A DNA stretch of 64,000 nucleotides from Streptomyces olivochromogenes (GTDB taxonomy: Bacteria; Actinomycetota; Actinomycetes; Streptomycetales; Streptomycetaceae): the NCBI RefSeq assembly GCF_001514115.1, contig NZ_KQ948456.1, forward strand, positions 405,043-469,042. The letters are read 5' to 3'. Below the pieces are notes generated by a model. It saw nothing but the letters and a program-made list of their open reading frames with translations, was not told the DNA's origin and did no database searches. Each line of letters begins with the position of its first letter. Position 1 is the first letter of the stretch. This document shows positions 24,856 to 33,524 of this stretch, piece after piece. The position numbers and the translations under genes are program-made.

Positions 24856-24941
24856 GTCCCAGCCCTCGACCGACTCCCCGTCCCGCGAATCGTCCCGCGA
24901 ACACCACCACCACCGCCGCCCTGCCGTAGGGAGACCCCGCC

Positions 24942-26279
24942 ATGCCCGGAATATCCAGGAAAGTCGCCACAGCTCTCGCCGCTTCCGCCTCGCTCGCCCT
25001 CCTCACCACCGCCTGTACCGGCCAGTCGCCCTCGGGCGCGAGCGACGACGCCTCCAAGGACACGACGATCAACTTCTGGCACGCCTGGAGCGCGCCCGGT
25101 GAGATCGCGGGCGTGAAGGCCCTGGTCGCGGGCTTCGAGAAGGCGCACCCCAACATCCACGTCAACATCGTCGCCAACATGACCGACGACAAGATCAACC
25201 AGGCCCTGCGCTCCGGCGGCGACAAGGCTCCCGACGTGATCTCCTCGTTCACCACCAACAACGTGGGCAAGTTCTGCTCCTCCGGCGCCCTTGTCGATCT
25301 CAACCCCTTCTTCAAGAAGGCGGGCATCGACCCGACGACGACCTTCCCGAAGGCGATGAACGAGTACAGCCAGTTCGACGGCAACCGCTGTACGGTTCCG
25401 CTGCTCGGTGACGCGTACGGCCTCTACTACAACAAGAACGCATTCAAGAAGGCCGGGATCTCCAGCCCCCCGAAGACCTGGTCCGAATTCGAGGCGGACG
25501 CGAAGAAGCTCACCGTCTCCAAGGGCGACTCCTACTCCCAGCTGGGCTTCATGCCGAACTACCACGGCTGGGAGTCCACCACCGAGCACTACTTCGGGCA
25601 GTTCTCCCCGACGTACTTCGACAGCAGCGGCAAGTCGACCCTCGCCAAGGACCCCGCTTTCACCGCCGGATTCACCCTCCAGAAGAAGCTCGTCGACGAA
25701 CTCGGCGGCTACCAGAAGCTGGACAAGTACCGCTCCAAGCTCGGTGACGAATGGGGCCCCAAGCACCCCTTCCACACCGGCCAGGTCGCCATGCAGCTGG
25801 ACGGCGAATGGCGGCTCGGCATGGCCGAGGAGGCCAAGCCGGACTTCGAGATCGGCGTCGCCCCGCTGCCCGTTCCCGACGACCAGGCCGACCAGTACGG
25901 CAAGGGCTACATCACCGGCACCATCGCGGGCATCGCGGCCACCAGCAAGAAGCAGAACGCGGCCTGGGAACTGGTCAAATACATGACCACGGACACGGAC
26001 GCGGTGGTCGGCTTCGCCAACGCGATTCACAACGTCCCCTCCACGCTGGCCGCGCTCAAGTCGCCGAAACTGAAGTACGACCCGCGCTTCAAGACGTTCC
26101 TGGACATCGCCTCGAACCCGAACTCGACGACGACTCCCGCGTCCATCAACGGCGGCACCTACCTCGTGACGATCCAGCAGTTCGGATACGACTACGAGAG
26201 CGGCAAGGCGAAGGATCTGAAGGCGGGTCTGCAGAAGACCGCCGCGCAGATCGACACGGACATCGCGCAGGCGAAGTAG
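24942..26279 (+). CDS. csnE: Sugar-binding lipoprotein of the chitosan oligosaccharide ABC transporter
   Basis: 445 residues. Lipoprotein signal MPGISRK...LALLTTAC with the modified cysteine at residue 25. The mature protein is a family 1 extracellular solute-binding protein: INFWHAWSAPGEIAGVKALVAGF, a middle GDAYGLYYNKNAFKKAGI and a C-terminal segment with GTIAGIAATSKKQNAAWELVKYMT. It captures the oligosaccharide outside the membrane and delivers it to the two permeases encoded next. No ATPase gene is present, so a shared ATPase such as MsiK, as in other Streptomyces sugar systems, is expected. Confidence 0.85.
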   Translation: MPGISRKVATALAASASLALLTTACTGQSPSGASDDASKDTTINFWHAWSAPGEIAGVKALVAGFEKAHPNIHVNIVANMTDDKINQALRSGGDKAPDVISSFTTNNVGKFCSSGALVDLNPFFKKAGIDPTTTFPKAMNEYSQFDGNRCTVPLLGDAYGLYYNKNAFKKAGISSPPKTWSEFEADAKKLTVSKGDSYSQLGFMPNYHGWESTTEHYFGQFSPTYFDSSGKSTLAKDPAFTAGFTLQKKLVDELGGYQKLDKYRSKLGDEWGPKHPFHTGQVAMQLDGEWRLGMAEEAKPDFEIGVAPLPVPDDQADQYGKGYITGTIAGIAATSKKQNAAWELVKYMTTDTDAVVGFANAIHNVPSTLAALKSPKLKYDPRFKTFLDIASNPNSTTTPASINGGTYLVTIQQFGYDYESGKAKDLKAGLQKTAAQIDTDIAQAK

Positions 26280-26294
26280 TAGACGGGCACGGAC

Positions 26295-27236
26295 ATGAGC
26301 ACCGTCACTCTGGCTTCGAAGCGGCGCCGATCGGCGCTGCGCACCCTCGCCTTCATGTCGCCGTGGCTGATCGGCTTCGCGGTCTTCTTCGCCTATCCGC
26401 TGCTCTCGACCGTCTATTTCTCGTTCATGCACTACGACGGCTTCAAACCGCCGACGTGGAGCGGGACGAAGAACTGGACCTACGTCTTCGAGCACTACCC
26501 GCTGTTCTGGCCCGCGCTGCGCAACACCCTGTGGCTGGTGCTGGTCATGGTCAGCCTGCGGGTCGTCTTCGGACTCGGCGTGGGCCTGCTGATCACGAAG
26601 ATCAAGACGGGCACGGGCGTCTTCCGCACCCTCTTCTACCTCCCCTATCTCGCCCCGCCCGTCGCCGCGACGATGGCCTTCGCCTTCCTCCTCAACCCCG
26701 GTACGGGACCGGTCAACTCGATCCTGGAGAAGGTCGGCATCCCGGCCCCCGGCTGGTTCAACGACCCCAGCTGGTCCAAGCCGGCCCTGACCCTGCTGGC
26801 CCTGTGGGGCATCGGCGACCTGATGGTCATCTTCATGGCCGCGCTGCTCGACGTACCGACGGAGCAGTACGAGGCGGCGGAGCTGGACGGCGCCTCGGCC
26901 TGGCAGCGGTTCCGGTACGTCACGCTGCCGAACATCTCGCCGATCGTGATGTTCGCCGTGGTCACCGGCGTGATCCAGACCATGCAGTACTACACCCAGC
27001 CACTGATCGCCGGGAAGGTCGCGTCGGGCGTCATCCAGGGCGCCGGTACGCAGTTCGAGCCCGGCTACCCCGACAAGTCGACGCTCACCCTGCCGCAGCT
27101 CGTCTACAACCTCGGCTTCCAGCGCTTCGACTACGGCTCCGCCTGTGTGGTCGCGCTCGTGCTCTTCGCCCTGTCCATGGTGTTCACCGCGTTCCTGATG
27201 CGGCGCCGGGGCGGTCTCATCCAGGCAGGTGACTGA
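26295..27236 (+). CDS. csnF: Sugar ABC transporter permease (first)
   Basis: 313 residues, six membrane segments beginning MSPWLIGFAVFFAYPLLSTVYF. The EAA loop that contacts the ATPase reads YEAAELDGASAWQRFRYVTLP. It is 15 bases downstream of csnE and 5 bases upstream of csnG. Belongs to the MalF-like branch. With CsnG it forms the membrane channel for the oligosaccharide. Confidence 0.85.
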   Translation: MSTVTLASKRRRSALRTLAFMSPWLIGFAVFFAYPLLSTVYFSFMHYDGFKPPTWSGTKNWTYVFEHYPLFWPALRNTLWLVLVMVSLRVVFGLGVGLLITKIKTGTGVFRTLFYLPYLAPPVAATMAFAFLLNPGTGPVNSILEKVGIPAPGWFNDPSWSKPALTLLALWGIGDLMVIFMAALLDVPTEQYEAAELDGASAWQRFRYVTLPNISPIVMFAVVTGVIQTMQYYTQPLIAGKVASGVIQGAGTQFEPGYPDKSTLTLPQLVYNLGFQRFDYGSACVVALVLFALSMVFTAFLMRRRGGLIQAGD

Positions 27237-27241
27237 CAGCC

Positions 27242-28135
27242 ATGACACAAGTACTCGACAAGCCCGTGGAGTTGCGGGCCCCGGTCTCGCCCGCCGAGCG
27301 CACCGCCCGCCGCAAGGCGCTCCTGGAGTGGGTCGCGATCCACGCCCTCGGCGTCGCCGCCGCCCTCTTCTTCGTCCTCCCCTTCGTCTTCGTCTTCCTG
27401 ACCTCCCTGATGAGCGACTCGCAGGCACTCAGCCGCGATCTCATCCCGCACACCTGGGAGTGGGGCAACTACCGCAAGGTCTTCGACACCCCCGGCTTCC
27501 TCACCTGGTGGAAGAACACACTGCTGTACGCCGGTGCCGGCACCGTCCTGACGGTCGTGTCGTCGATCCCGGTGGCCTACGCCCTCGCCAAGTTCCGCTT
27601 CCGGGGCCGGAACCTGTCACTGATGCTGGTCATCTCGATGATGATGCTGCCGCCGCAGGTCGTCATCATCCCGATGTACCTCTTTTGGGCGAAACAGCTG
27701 GACCTGTCCGGCACACTGTGGCCGCTGATCATCCCGATGGCCTTCGGTGACGCGTTCTCCATCTTCCTGCTCCGCCAGTTCCTGATGACCATCCCGAACG
27801 AGTACCTCGACGCGGCGAAGGTCGACGGCTGCGGGGACCTGAAGACCCTGCTGAAGGTCGTCCTGCCGATGGCGAAGCCGGGTATCGCCGCCGTGGGCCT
27901 CTTCCAGTTCTTCTACGCCTGGAACGACTACTTCGGCCCGCAGATCTACGCCTCCGAGAACCCCGGCGCCTGGACCCTCTCCTACGGGCTGGAGTCGTTC
28001 AAGGGCGCGCACCACACCGACTGGAACCTCACCATGGCCGCGACCGTGCTGGTCATGGCCCCCGTGATCCTCGTGTTCTTCTTCGCACAGAAGGCGTTCG
28101 TCGAGGGCGTCACGCTCACCGGAGTGAAGGGTTGA
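27242..28135 (+). CDS. csnG: Sugar ABC transporter permease (second)
   Basis: 297 residues, MalG-like. Membrane segments start at HALGVAAALFFVLPFVFVFL. The EAA loop reads YLDAAKVDGCGDLKTLLKVVLP. The C-terminal helix is VLVMAPVILVFFFAQKAFVEG. It sits between csnF and csnH with gaps of 5 and 7 bases, so it is in the middle of one transcript. Confidence 0.85.
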   Translation: MTQVLDKPVELRAPVSPAERTARRKALLEWVAIHALGVAAALFFVLPFVFVFLTSLMSDSQALSRDLIPHTWEWGNYRKVFDTPGFLTWWKNTLLYAGAGTVLTVVSSIPVAYALAKFRFRGRNLSLMLVISMMMLPPQVVIIPMYLFWAKQLDLSGTLWPLIIPMAFGDAFSIFLLRQFLMTIPNEYLDAAKVDGCGDLKTLLKVVLPMAKPGIAAVGLFQFFYAWNDYFGPQIYASENPGAWTLSYGLESFKGAHHTDWNLTMAATVLVMAPVILVFFFAQKAFVEGVTLTGVKG

Positions 28136-28142
28136 CACACAC

Positions 28143-29408
28143 ATGAAACTCACCGTGGTCGGCGGAGGGTCGACCTACACACCCGAACTCATCGACGGCT
28201 TCGCCCGGTTGCGGGACACCCTGCCCGTCGAGGAACTGGTCCTCGTCGACCCGGCCGCCGACCGCCTGGAGCTGGTGGGCGGCCTGGCGCGACGCATCTT
28301 CGCCAAGCAGGAGCACCCCGGCCGGATCGTCACGACCTCGGACCTGGACGCGGGCGTCGAAGGCGCCGACGCGGTCCTGCTCCAGCTGCGCGTCGGCGGC
28401 CAGGCGGCCCGCGAGCAGGACGAGACCTGGCCGCTGGAGTGCGGCTGCATCGGCCAGGAGACGACGGGCGCGGGCGGTCTGGCGAAGGCGCTGCGCACGG
28501 TGCCGGTGGTGCTGGACATCGCGGAGCGCGTCCGCCGTACCAACCCCGACGCCTGGATCATCGACTTCACCAACCCGGTCGGGATCGTGACGCGCGCGCT
28601 GCTCCAGGCGGGCCACAGGACGGTCGGGTTGTGCAACGTGGCGATCGGTTTCCAGCGGAAGTTCGCCGGCATGCTCGGCGTCGCCCCCGTGGACGTCCAT
28701 CTGGACCACGTGGGTCTCAACCACCTCAGCTGGGAGACCGGGGTGCGCCTCGGCGGCCCCGAGGGCGAGAACGTCCTGCCGAAGCTGCTGGCCGAGCACG
28801 GCGACTCGATCGCCGACGACCTGCGCCTGCCGCGCACCCTCGTGGACCGCCTGGGCGTGGTCCCCTCCTACTACCTGCGCTACTTCTACGCGCACGACGA
28901 GGTCGTACGAGAGCTGCGGACGAAGCCGTCACGGGCGGCGGAGGTCGCCGCGATGGAGCGGGAGTTGCTGAAGATGTACGGCGATCCGGCGCTCGACGAG
29001 AAGCCGGAGCTGCTCTCCAAGCGGGGCGGCGCGTACTACTCCGAGGCGGCCGTCGACCTCGCCGCCGCGCTGCTCGGCGGTGGCGGCAGCCCCTACCAGG
29101 TGGTCAACACCTACAACAGGGGCACCTTGCCCTTCCTCCCGGACGACGCGGTGATCGAGGTGCAGGCGGCCGTCGGTCCGCACGGCCCGACACCACTGCC
29201 GGTCCTGCCGGTCGACCCCCTGTACGCGGGGCTGATGGCGGCCGTGACGTCCTACGAGGACCTGGCCCTGGAAGCCGCCCTGCGCGGCGGCCGCGACCGG
29301 GTCTTCCGGACCCTCCTCGCCCACCCCCTCATCGGCCAGTACGAGTACGCCGACGCCCTCACCGACCAACTGATCGCGCACAACCGGGAGCACCTCGCGT
29401 GGGCATGA
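28143..29408 (+). CDS. csnH: Family 4 glycoside hydrolase (6-phospho-beta-glucosidase type)
   Basis: 421 residues. NAD-binding N-terminus LTVVGGGSTYTPELIDG, then QLRVGGQAAREQDE, CGCIGQETTGAGG, IDFTNPVGIVTRALLQ and GLCNVAIGFQRKF, with the metal-binding cysteine and the VGLNHLSW motif of GH4. These enzymes cleave by an NAD- and metal-dependent redox-elimination mechanism in the cytoplasm. In the csn operon it is thought to split internalised chitosan-derived disaccharides. Its stop overlaps the csnK start as ATGA. Confidence 0.85.
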   Translation: MKLTVVGGGSTYTPELIDGFARLRDTLPVEELVLVDPAADRLELVGGLARRIFAKQEHPGRIVTTSDLDAGVEGADAVLLQLRVGGQAAREQDETWPLECGCIGQETTGAGGLAKALRTVPVVLDIAERVRRTNPDAWIIDFTNPVGIVTRALLQAGHRTVGLCNVAIGFQRKFAGMLGVAPVDVHLDHVGLNHLSWETGVRLGGPEGENVLPKLLAEHGDSIADDLRLPRTLVDRLGVVPSYYLRYFYAHDEVVRELRTKPSRAAEVAAMERELLKMYGDPALDEKPELLSKRGGAYYSEAAVDLAAALLGGGGSPYQVVNTYNRGTLPFLPDDAVIEVQAAVGPHGPTPLPVLPVDPLYAGLMAAVTSYEDLALEAALRGGRDRVFRTLLAHPLIGQYEYADALTDQLIAHNREHLAWA

Positions 29409-30418
29409 CGTCATCCGGACCCGGCGCCGGGACGGCCGCCGGATCCGACCCCGCGGGCATGGTCCTGGCCATCGACGCGGGGAACAGCAAGACCGACGTC
29501 GCGGTCGTGTCCACGGACGGGCGGGTGATCGGGGCCGCGCGCGGCGGGGGATTCCGGCCGCCGACGGTCGGGGTCGCCACGGCCGTGGACACCGTGGGCG
29601 AGGCCGTCGCCCGCGCCTTCGCCGAGGCGGGCGTCGACTCCGTGACCCATGTCTCGGCCTGCCTCGCCAACGCCGATCTTCCCGTGGAGGAGGAGCAGTT
29701 GGCGGCCGCGCTGCACGCGCGCGCGTGGGGCACGAGCGTGGAGGTGCGCAACGACACGTTCGCGATCCTGCGCGCCGGGATAGCGGAGCCGCGCGGGGTC
29801 GCCGTCGTGTGCGGCGCGGGTATCAACTGCGTCGGCATGCGTCCCGACGGCCGCACCGCCCGTTTCCCGGCGCTCGGCCGGATCTCCGGGGACTGGGGCG
29901 GTGGTTGGGGCCTGGCGGAGGAGGCCCTGTGGTACGCGGCCCGCGCGGAGGACGGCCGGGGCGGACCCACGGCCCTGTCCCACACCCTCCCGGCCCACTT
30001 CGGCCTGTCCTCCATGTACGCCCTGATCGAGGCGCTGCACCTGGAGCACATCGAGCACGACCGCCGGTATGAACTGACTCCGGTGCTGTTCGCGACGGCG
30101 GCGGAGGGTGACGAGGTCGCTCGCGCTCTCGTGGACCGGCTCGCGGACGAGGTCGTCGCGATGGCCACGGTCGCTCTGACCCGCCTCGACCTCCTCGCCG
30201 AGGAGACCCCCGTCCTCCTGGGAGGCGGTGTCCTTGCCGCCCGCCACCCCCAACTCGACGACCGGATCCGCGAACTCCTGTCGGCCCAGGCTCCCAAGGC
30301 GGTCCCCCAGGTGATCTCGTCCCGCCCCGTACTGGGCGCCGCCCTCCTGGGCCTGGACCACCTCCACGCCCCCACCGAGATCCACACCCGCGTACGGGCC
30401 TTCTACGAGGGGGGTTGA
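29405..30418 (+). CDS. csnK: BadF/BadG-type sugar kinase (glucosamine/N-acetylglucosamine kinase-like)
   Basis: 337 residues from ATG 29405, overlapping csnH. Actin-like ATPase fold with PHOSPHATE-1 LAIDAGNSKTDVAV, PHOSPHATE-2 VVCGAGINCVG, GRISGDWGGGWG and ADENOSINE loop LLGGGVLAARHP. It probably phosphorylates the amino sugar released inside the cell. It is the last gene of the csn operon. A long inverted repeat begins 26 bases after the stop and could end the transcript. Confidence 0.83.
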   Translation: MTSSGPGAGTAAGSDPAGMVLAIDAGNSKTDVAVVSTDGRVIGAARGGGFRPPTVGVATAVDTVGEAVARAFAEAGVDSVTHVSACLANADLPVEEEQLAAALHARAWGTSVEVRNDTFAILRAGIAEPRGVAVVCGAGINCVGMRPDGRTARFPALGRISGDWGGGWGLAEEALWYAARAEDGRGGPTALSHTLPAHFGLSSMYALIEALHLEHIEHDRRYELTPVLFATAAEGDEVARALVDRLADEVVAMATVALTRLDLLAEETPVLLGGGVLAARHPQLDDRIRELLSAQAPKAVPQVISSRPVLGAALLGLDHLHAPTEIHTRVRAFYEGG

Positions 30419-30443
30419 GGGGCTTCGCCCCCCCCAGACCCCG

Positions 30444-30613
30444 GGTGGTCTTTTCGGCTGCGGGTGAGTGGGGGCTGGTCGCGCCGTTCCCCGCGCCCGT
30501 AAAGGCCTGGGGCTGACCGGCGTTTGATGGGGGGCCGGGGCGCAGCCCCGCGGCCCAGGGGCGCGGGGAACGGCGCGAACGGCCCCCACTCACCCGCGCC
30601 CGAAAAGACCACC
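30444..30613. repeat. Long imperfect inverted repeat (about 55-bp arms)
   Basis: The left arm 30444-30498 starts GGTGGTCTTTTCGG and includes GCGGGTGAGTGGGGGC and GCGCCGTTCCCCGCGCC. The right arm 30558-30613 is its near-complement, ending CGAAAAGACCACC. The about 60-base centre contains a further GC-rich palindrome (GGGGCGCAGCCCC). Similar elements occur in many Streptomyces intergenic regions. It may end the csn transcript or be a mobile miniature element. Confidence 0.85.
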
Positions 30614-30887
30614 CCTCGCACATACCCCGCGTACCGGCGCATTCGAAAGGGAACCGAACACACACCGGCCGCGTATTCATGGTCAGGGGGGCAGCGCGGA
30701 GCGCCGCGATCGCGCTGCCGTCCGAACGGGCCACCGCTGTACGAAGGGTGGGCTGCAATCCGAACAAGATCGAGTCAAGGCCTGTGCGGATGTCAGTCCC
30801 GGCGGCGATACTTGCGGCCGTGTACCTCTCTTCGTGCTCCCGCGCACGCGGGGGAGGTGACCGACGGATGACCATGGGGGAGGTCAA
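30614..30887. other. Intergenic region before the signalling cluster
   Basis: 274 bases with no convincing gene. GGGGGAGG just before the GTG at 30888 is the ribosome binding site of the next gene. A clear promoter could not be placed; the stretch GAACAAGATCGAGTCAAGG near 30763 is the lowest-GC part. Confidence 0.4.
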
Positions 30888-32393
30888 GTGACACAGCCGC
30901 CGAAGGGCACGGCGCCACCGGGGCAGCCGGCCACGCCCACGATGCCTGCCGTCCCACCGCAGTCCGGCGCGACAGCGGCCCAGTACGGCGCGACGGCGAC
31001 AGCGACGGCGCCGCGGTCCGGGCCCCCCTCACCACCGGGCAGACCCGCCACGCCCGACACCGCCCCCGCACGCCGCACCGCCTGGGCGGAGGGCGTGGAC
31101 CGCCTGCGCGCCGCGGCGACGACGGAACCGGGCCGGCTGCGCCTCATCGGCGCGGTCCTCGCCCTCCTGGTCGTCGCGTTCGGCGCGGTCACCGCCTGGC
31201 AGATGACGGAGCGTTCGAGCGCCGCGGACGACGTGCTGCACAGCAGCCAGCCGCTGAGCGCCGGCGCCGCGGACATCTACCGTTCGCTCGCGGACGCCAA
31301 CACCGCGGCCTCCAGCGGCTTCCTCGCGGGCGGCCAGGAGAGCGCGGACACCCGCGACCGGTACGAGAAGGACATCCGGACGGCCGCGCAGGGGCTCATC
31401 ACCGCCGCCGCCAACTCCGACCCGGGATCCCCGTCCACGGACACGATCGCCAAGCTCAACAAGCTGCTGCCGGAGTACAAGGGCCTGATCGAGCGGGCCC
31501 GCGCCAACAACCGGCAGGGCTATCCGCTCGGCGGCGCGTATCTGCGGTACGCGAACGAGAAGATGCAGCAGCAGATGCTCCCCGCGGCCGAGGATCTCTA
31601 CAAGCGGGAGAACGCCCGGCTGAGCGCCGACTACGCCGACGCGAAGCCCTACCCGTGGGCCGCGATCGGTCTCGGCGTCCTCGCGCTCGGCGGGCTCTTC
31701 TGGGCCCAGCGACGCCACTACCACCGTACGAACCGGGTGTTGAACCAGGGACTGGTCGCCGCCACGGCCGCCTCCGCGGTGGTGCTGCTCTGGCTGGTGG
31801 TCGGGCACAGCGTGGCCCGGGCCGGGCTGAACTCCTCGTACGACCACGGGGTCCGCTCACTGAACGTGCTGCACGACGCCCGGATCGCCTCTCTGAAGGC
31901 GCGGGGCAACGAGAACCTGACGCTGGTCAGCCGGGGCGCGGAGACCAAGCAGGTGTCCACGACGCAGGTCATGGACCTCTACGACTACGACTTCCAGCAG
32001 GACATGAAGACCCTCACCAAGGGCCTGGCGCTGGCCGAGGGCATCGCCGACGACACGGCGGGCAAGAAGCCCGTCGAGGCCGCGACGGCCAACATGAAGG
32101 TTTGGAAGTCCCGCCACCAGGAGGCCCGCACGGCCGACGACTCGGGCGACTACCAGGGCGCTTTGAACAAGGTGATCGGTTCGGCGGCCGACAAGCCCAC
32201 CGGTGAGTGCTTCGACGGCGTGGACACCAACCTCGCGGCGGCGCTGACGCACGAGGAGAGTGAGTTCAAGCAGGCGGCAGGCAACGGCCGGGACGCGATG
32301 AGCGGGCTCCCCGCGGGCGCGGCCGTCCTCGCGGTGCTGGCCGCGGCGGGCGCCCTGCTGGGCATCGGGCGCAGGCTTTCGGAGTACCGGTGA
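30888..32393 (+). CDS. GlnX-like membrane protein of the pknG cluster
   Basis: 501 residues, GTG start. A Pro/Ala-rich cytoplasmic N-terminus (residues 1-70) leads to a membrane segment (LIGAVLALLVVAFGAVTAW) and an external helical domain with SSQPLSAGAADIYRSLADAN, the pattern of chemoreceptor-like ligand domains. Two central membrane segments (AAIGLGVLALGGLFWAQ, AATAASAVVLLWLVVG), a second helical external domain and a last membrane segment follow. Two sensor domains, each between membrane helices, match the GlnX proteins encoded with glnH and pknG in mycobacteria and corynebacteria. I infer it relays binding-protein signals to PknG. Confidence 0.75.
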   Translation: MTQPPKGTAPPGQPATPTMPAVPPQSGATAAQYGATATATAPRSGPPSPPGRPATPDTAPARRTAWAEGVDRLRAAATTEPGRLRLIGAVLALLVVAFGAVTAWQMTERSSAADDVLHSSQPLSAGAADIYRSLADANTAASSGFLAGGQESADTRDRYEKDIRTAAQGLITAAANSDPGSPSTDTIAKLNKLLPEYKGLIERARANNRQGYPLGGAYLRYANEKMQQQMLPAAEDLYKRENARLSADYADAKPYPWAAIGLGVLALGGLFWAQRRHYHRTNRVLNQGLVAATAASAVVLLWLVVGHSVARAGLNSSYDHGVRSLNVLHDARIASLKARGNENLTLVSRGAETKQVSTTQVMDLYDYDFQQDMKTLTKGLALAEGIADDTAGKKPVEAATANMKVWKSRHQEARTADDSGDYQGALNKVIGSAADKPTGECFDGVDTNLAAALTHEESEFKQAAGNGRDAMSGLPAGAAVLAVLAAAGALLGIGRRLSEYR

Positions 32394-33442
32394 GAGGGGG
32401 AGCGGTGAAAGGGGGCATGGCGATGACCGCACGACGTCTGAGGGCGAGCCTGAAGGGCTGGGGCGGCGTGGGCGCGATGGCCCTCGCCCTGGTCGTCACC
32501 GCCGTCTTCGCCCTGTTGCTGCCGCTGAGCAGCGCCCGCGGGGACGGCAGCACGGGCACCGGCGGCCAGGGCGTGGGCCAGGGCATCCAGGCCAGGGCCG
32601 ACACGTGCACCGACCCGCAGGACCAGAGCCCCTCCCCGTCCTCCGACGACAGCGGCGAGACGATCACGGCCATCAAGCAGCGCGGTTATCTGTCGGTCGG
32701 CGTCGACCAGAACAGCTACCGCTGGGGCTACCGCGATCCGAACAACACGGCGAAGAGCAGCGACCTGGAGGGCTTCGACATCGATCTCGCGCACGAGATC
32801 GCGAAGGAGATCCTCGGCGACCCGAGCGCCGTCCGTTTCCACGCCATCCCCACCAACCAGCGCATCCCCGCGATCAAGTCCGGTCAGGTCGACATGGTGG
32901 TGCGCACCATGACGATCACCTGCTCCCGCCTCAAGGACGTGGCCTTCTCGGCCCCCTACTTCCTGACCGGGCAGCAGGTCCTGGCCCCCAAGACCTCGGG
33001 CATCAAGGGGTACGACGAGACGCTGGCGGGCAAGCGGATCTGCTCGGCGGCGGGCTCGACGGCGTACGACAAGCTGTCGGCCGACAAGAAGGCGGGCGCG
33101 CTCACCGCCTCCGCCGACATCACCACCACCGTGCCCAACCAACTCGACTGCCTGGTGCGGCTGCAGCTCGGTCAGGTCGACGCCGTGGTGACCGACGGCG
33201 CGCTCGCCGCCAGCCAGGCGGCGCAGGACCCGACGGTCGAGCTGAAGGGCAAGACCTTCACCGACGACTACTACGGCGTGGCGATGAAGTTGGGCGCCGA
33301 CGATCTGGTACGCCGGGTCAACCAGGTACTCGTGGACTACCGCAAGAGCGGCGGCTGGCAGGCCTCGTACACCAAGTGGCTGTCCGCGACCCTGAAGGCG
33401 GACTCCCCGTCGGCGACTCCGCCGACGGCGCACTACAAATGA
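32390..33442 (+). CDS. GlnH-like amino-acid-binding protein
   Basis: 350 residues if it starts at the GTG overlapping the previous stop; GTG 32405 and ATG 32417 are alternatives. One hydrophobic segment (GAMALALVVTAVFALLLPL) anchors or exports it; no lipobox cysteine is present. The rest is a family 3 solute-binding protein: IKQRGYLSVGVDQNSYRWGY, LEGFDIDLAHEIAKEIL, VRTMTITCSRLKDVAFSAPYF split at a conserved position, and CLVRLQLGQVDAVVTDGA. It has no permease partner, in keeping with a sensor role for aspartate/glutamate-type ligands ahead of PknG. Confidence 0.8.
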   Translation: MRGGAVKGGMAMTARRLRASLKGWGGVGAMALALVVTAVFALLLPLSSARGDGSTGTGGQGVGQGIQARADTCTDPQDQSPSPSSDDSGETITAIKQRGYLSVGVDQNSYRWGYRDPNNTAKSSDLEGFDIDLAHEIAKEILGDPSAVRFHAIPTNQRIPAIKSGQVDMVVRTMTITCSRLKDVAFSAPYFLTGQQVLAPKTSGIKGYDETLAGKRICSAAGSTAYDKLSADKKAGALTASADITTTVPNQLDCLVRLQLGQVDAVVTDGALAASQAAQDPTVELKGKTFTDDYYGVAMKLGADDLVRRVNQVLVDYRKSGGWQASYTKWLSATLKADSPSATPPTAHYK

Positions 33443-33524
33443 CGGAAACCGGGTAACGGCGGCGCGGACGACGCGGCCGGCGGGAACGCAAGCGACGGGC
33501 ACGACCGAGAGCGAGAGGTGATCG

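Noticed and set aside
24522..27428. A 968-codon minus-strand frame opposite the csn transporter genes
   Set aside because: Composition is typical of antisense high-GC frames, and the plus strand carries csnE and csnF with complete motifs.
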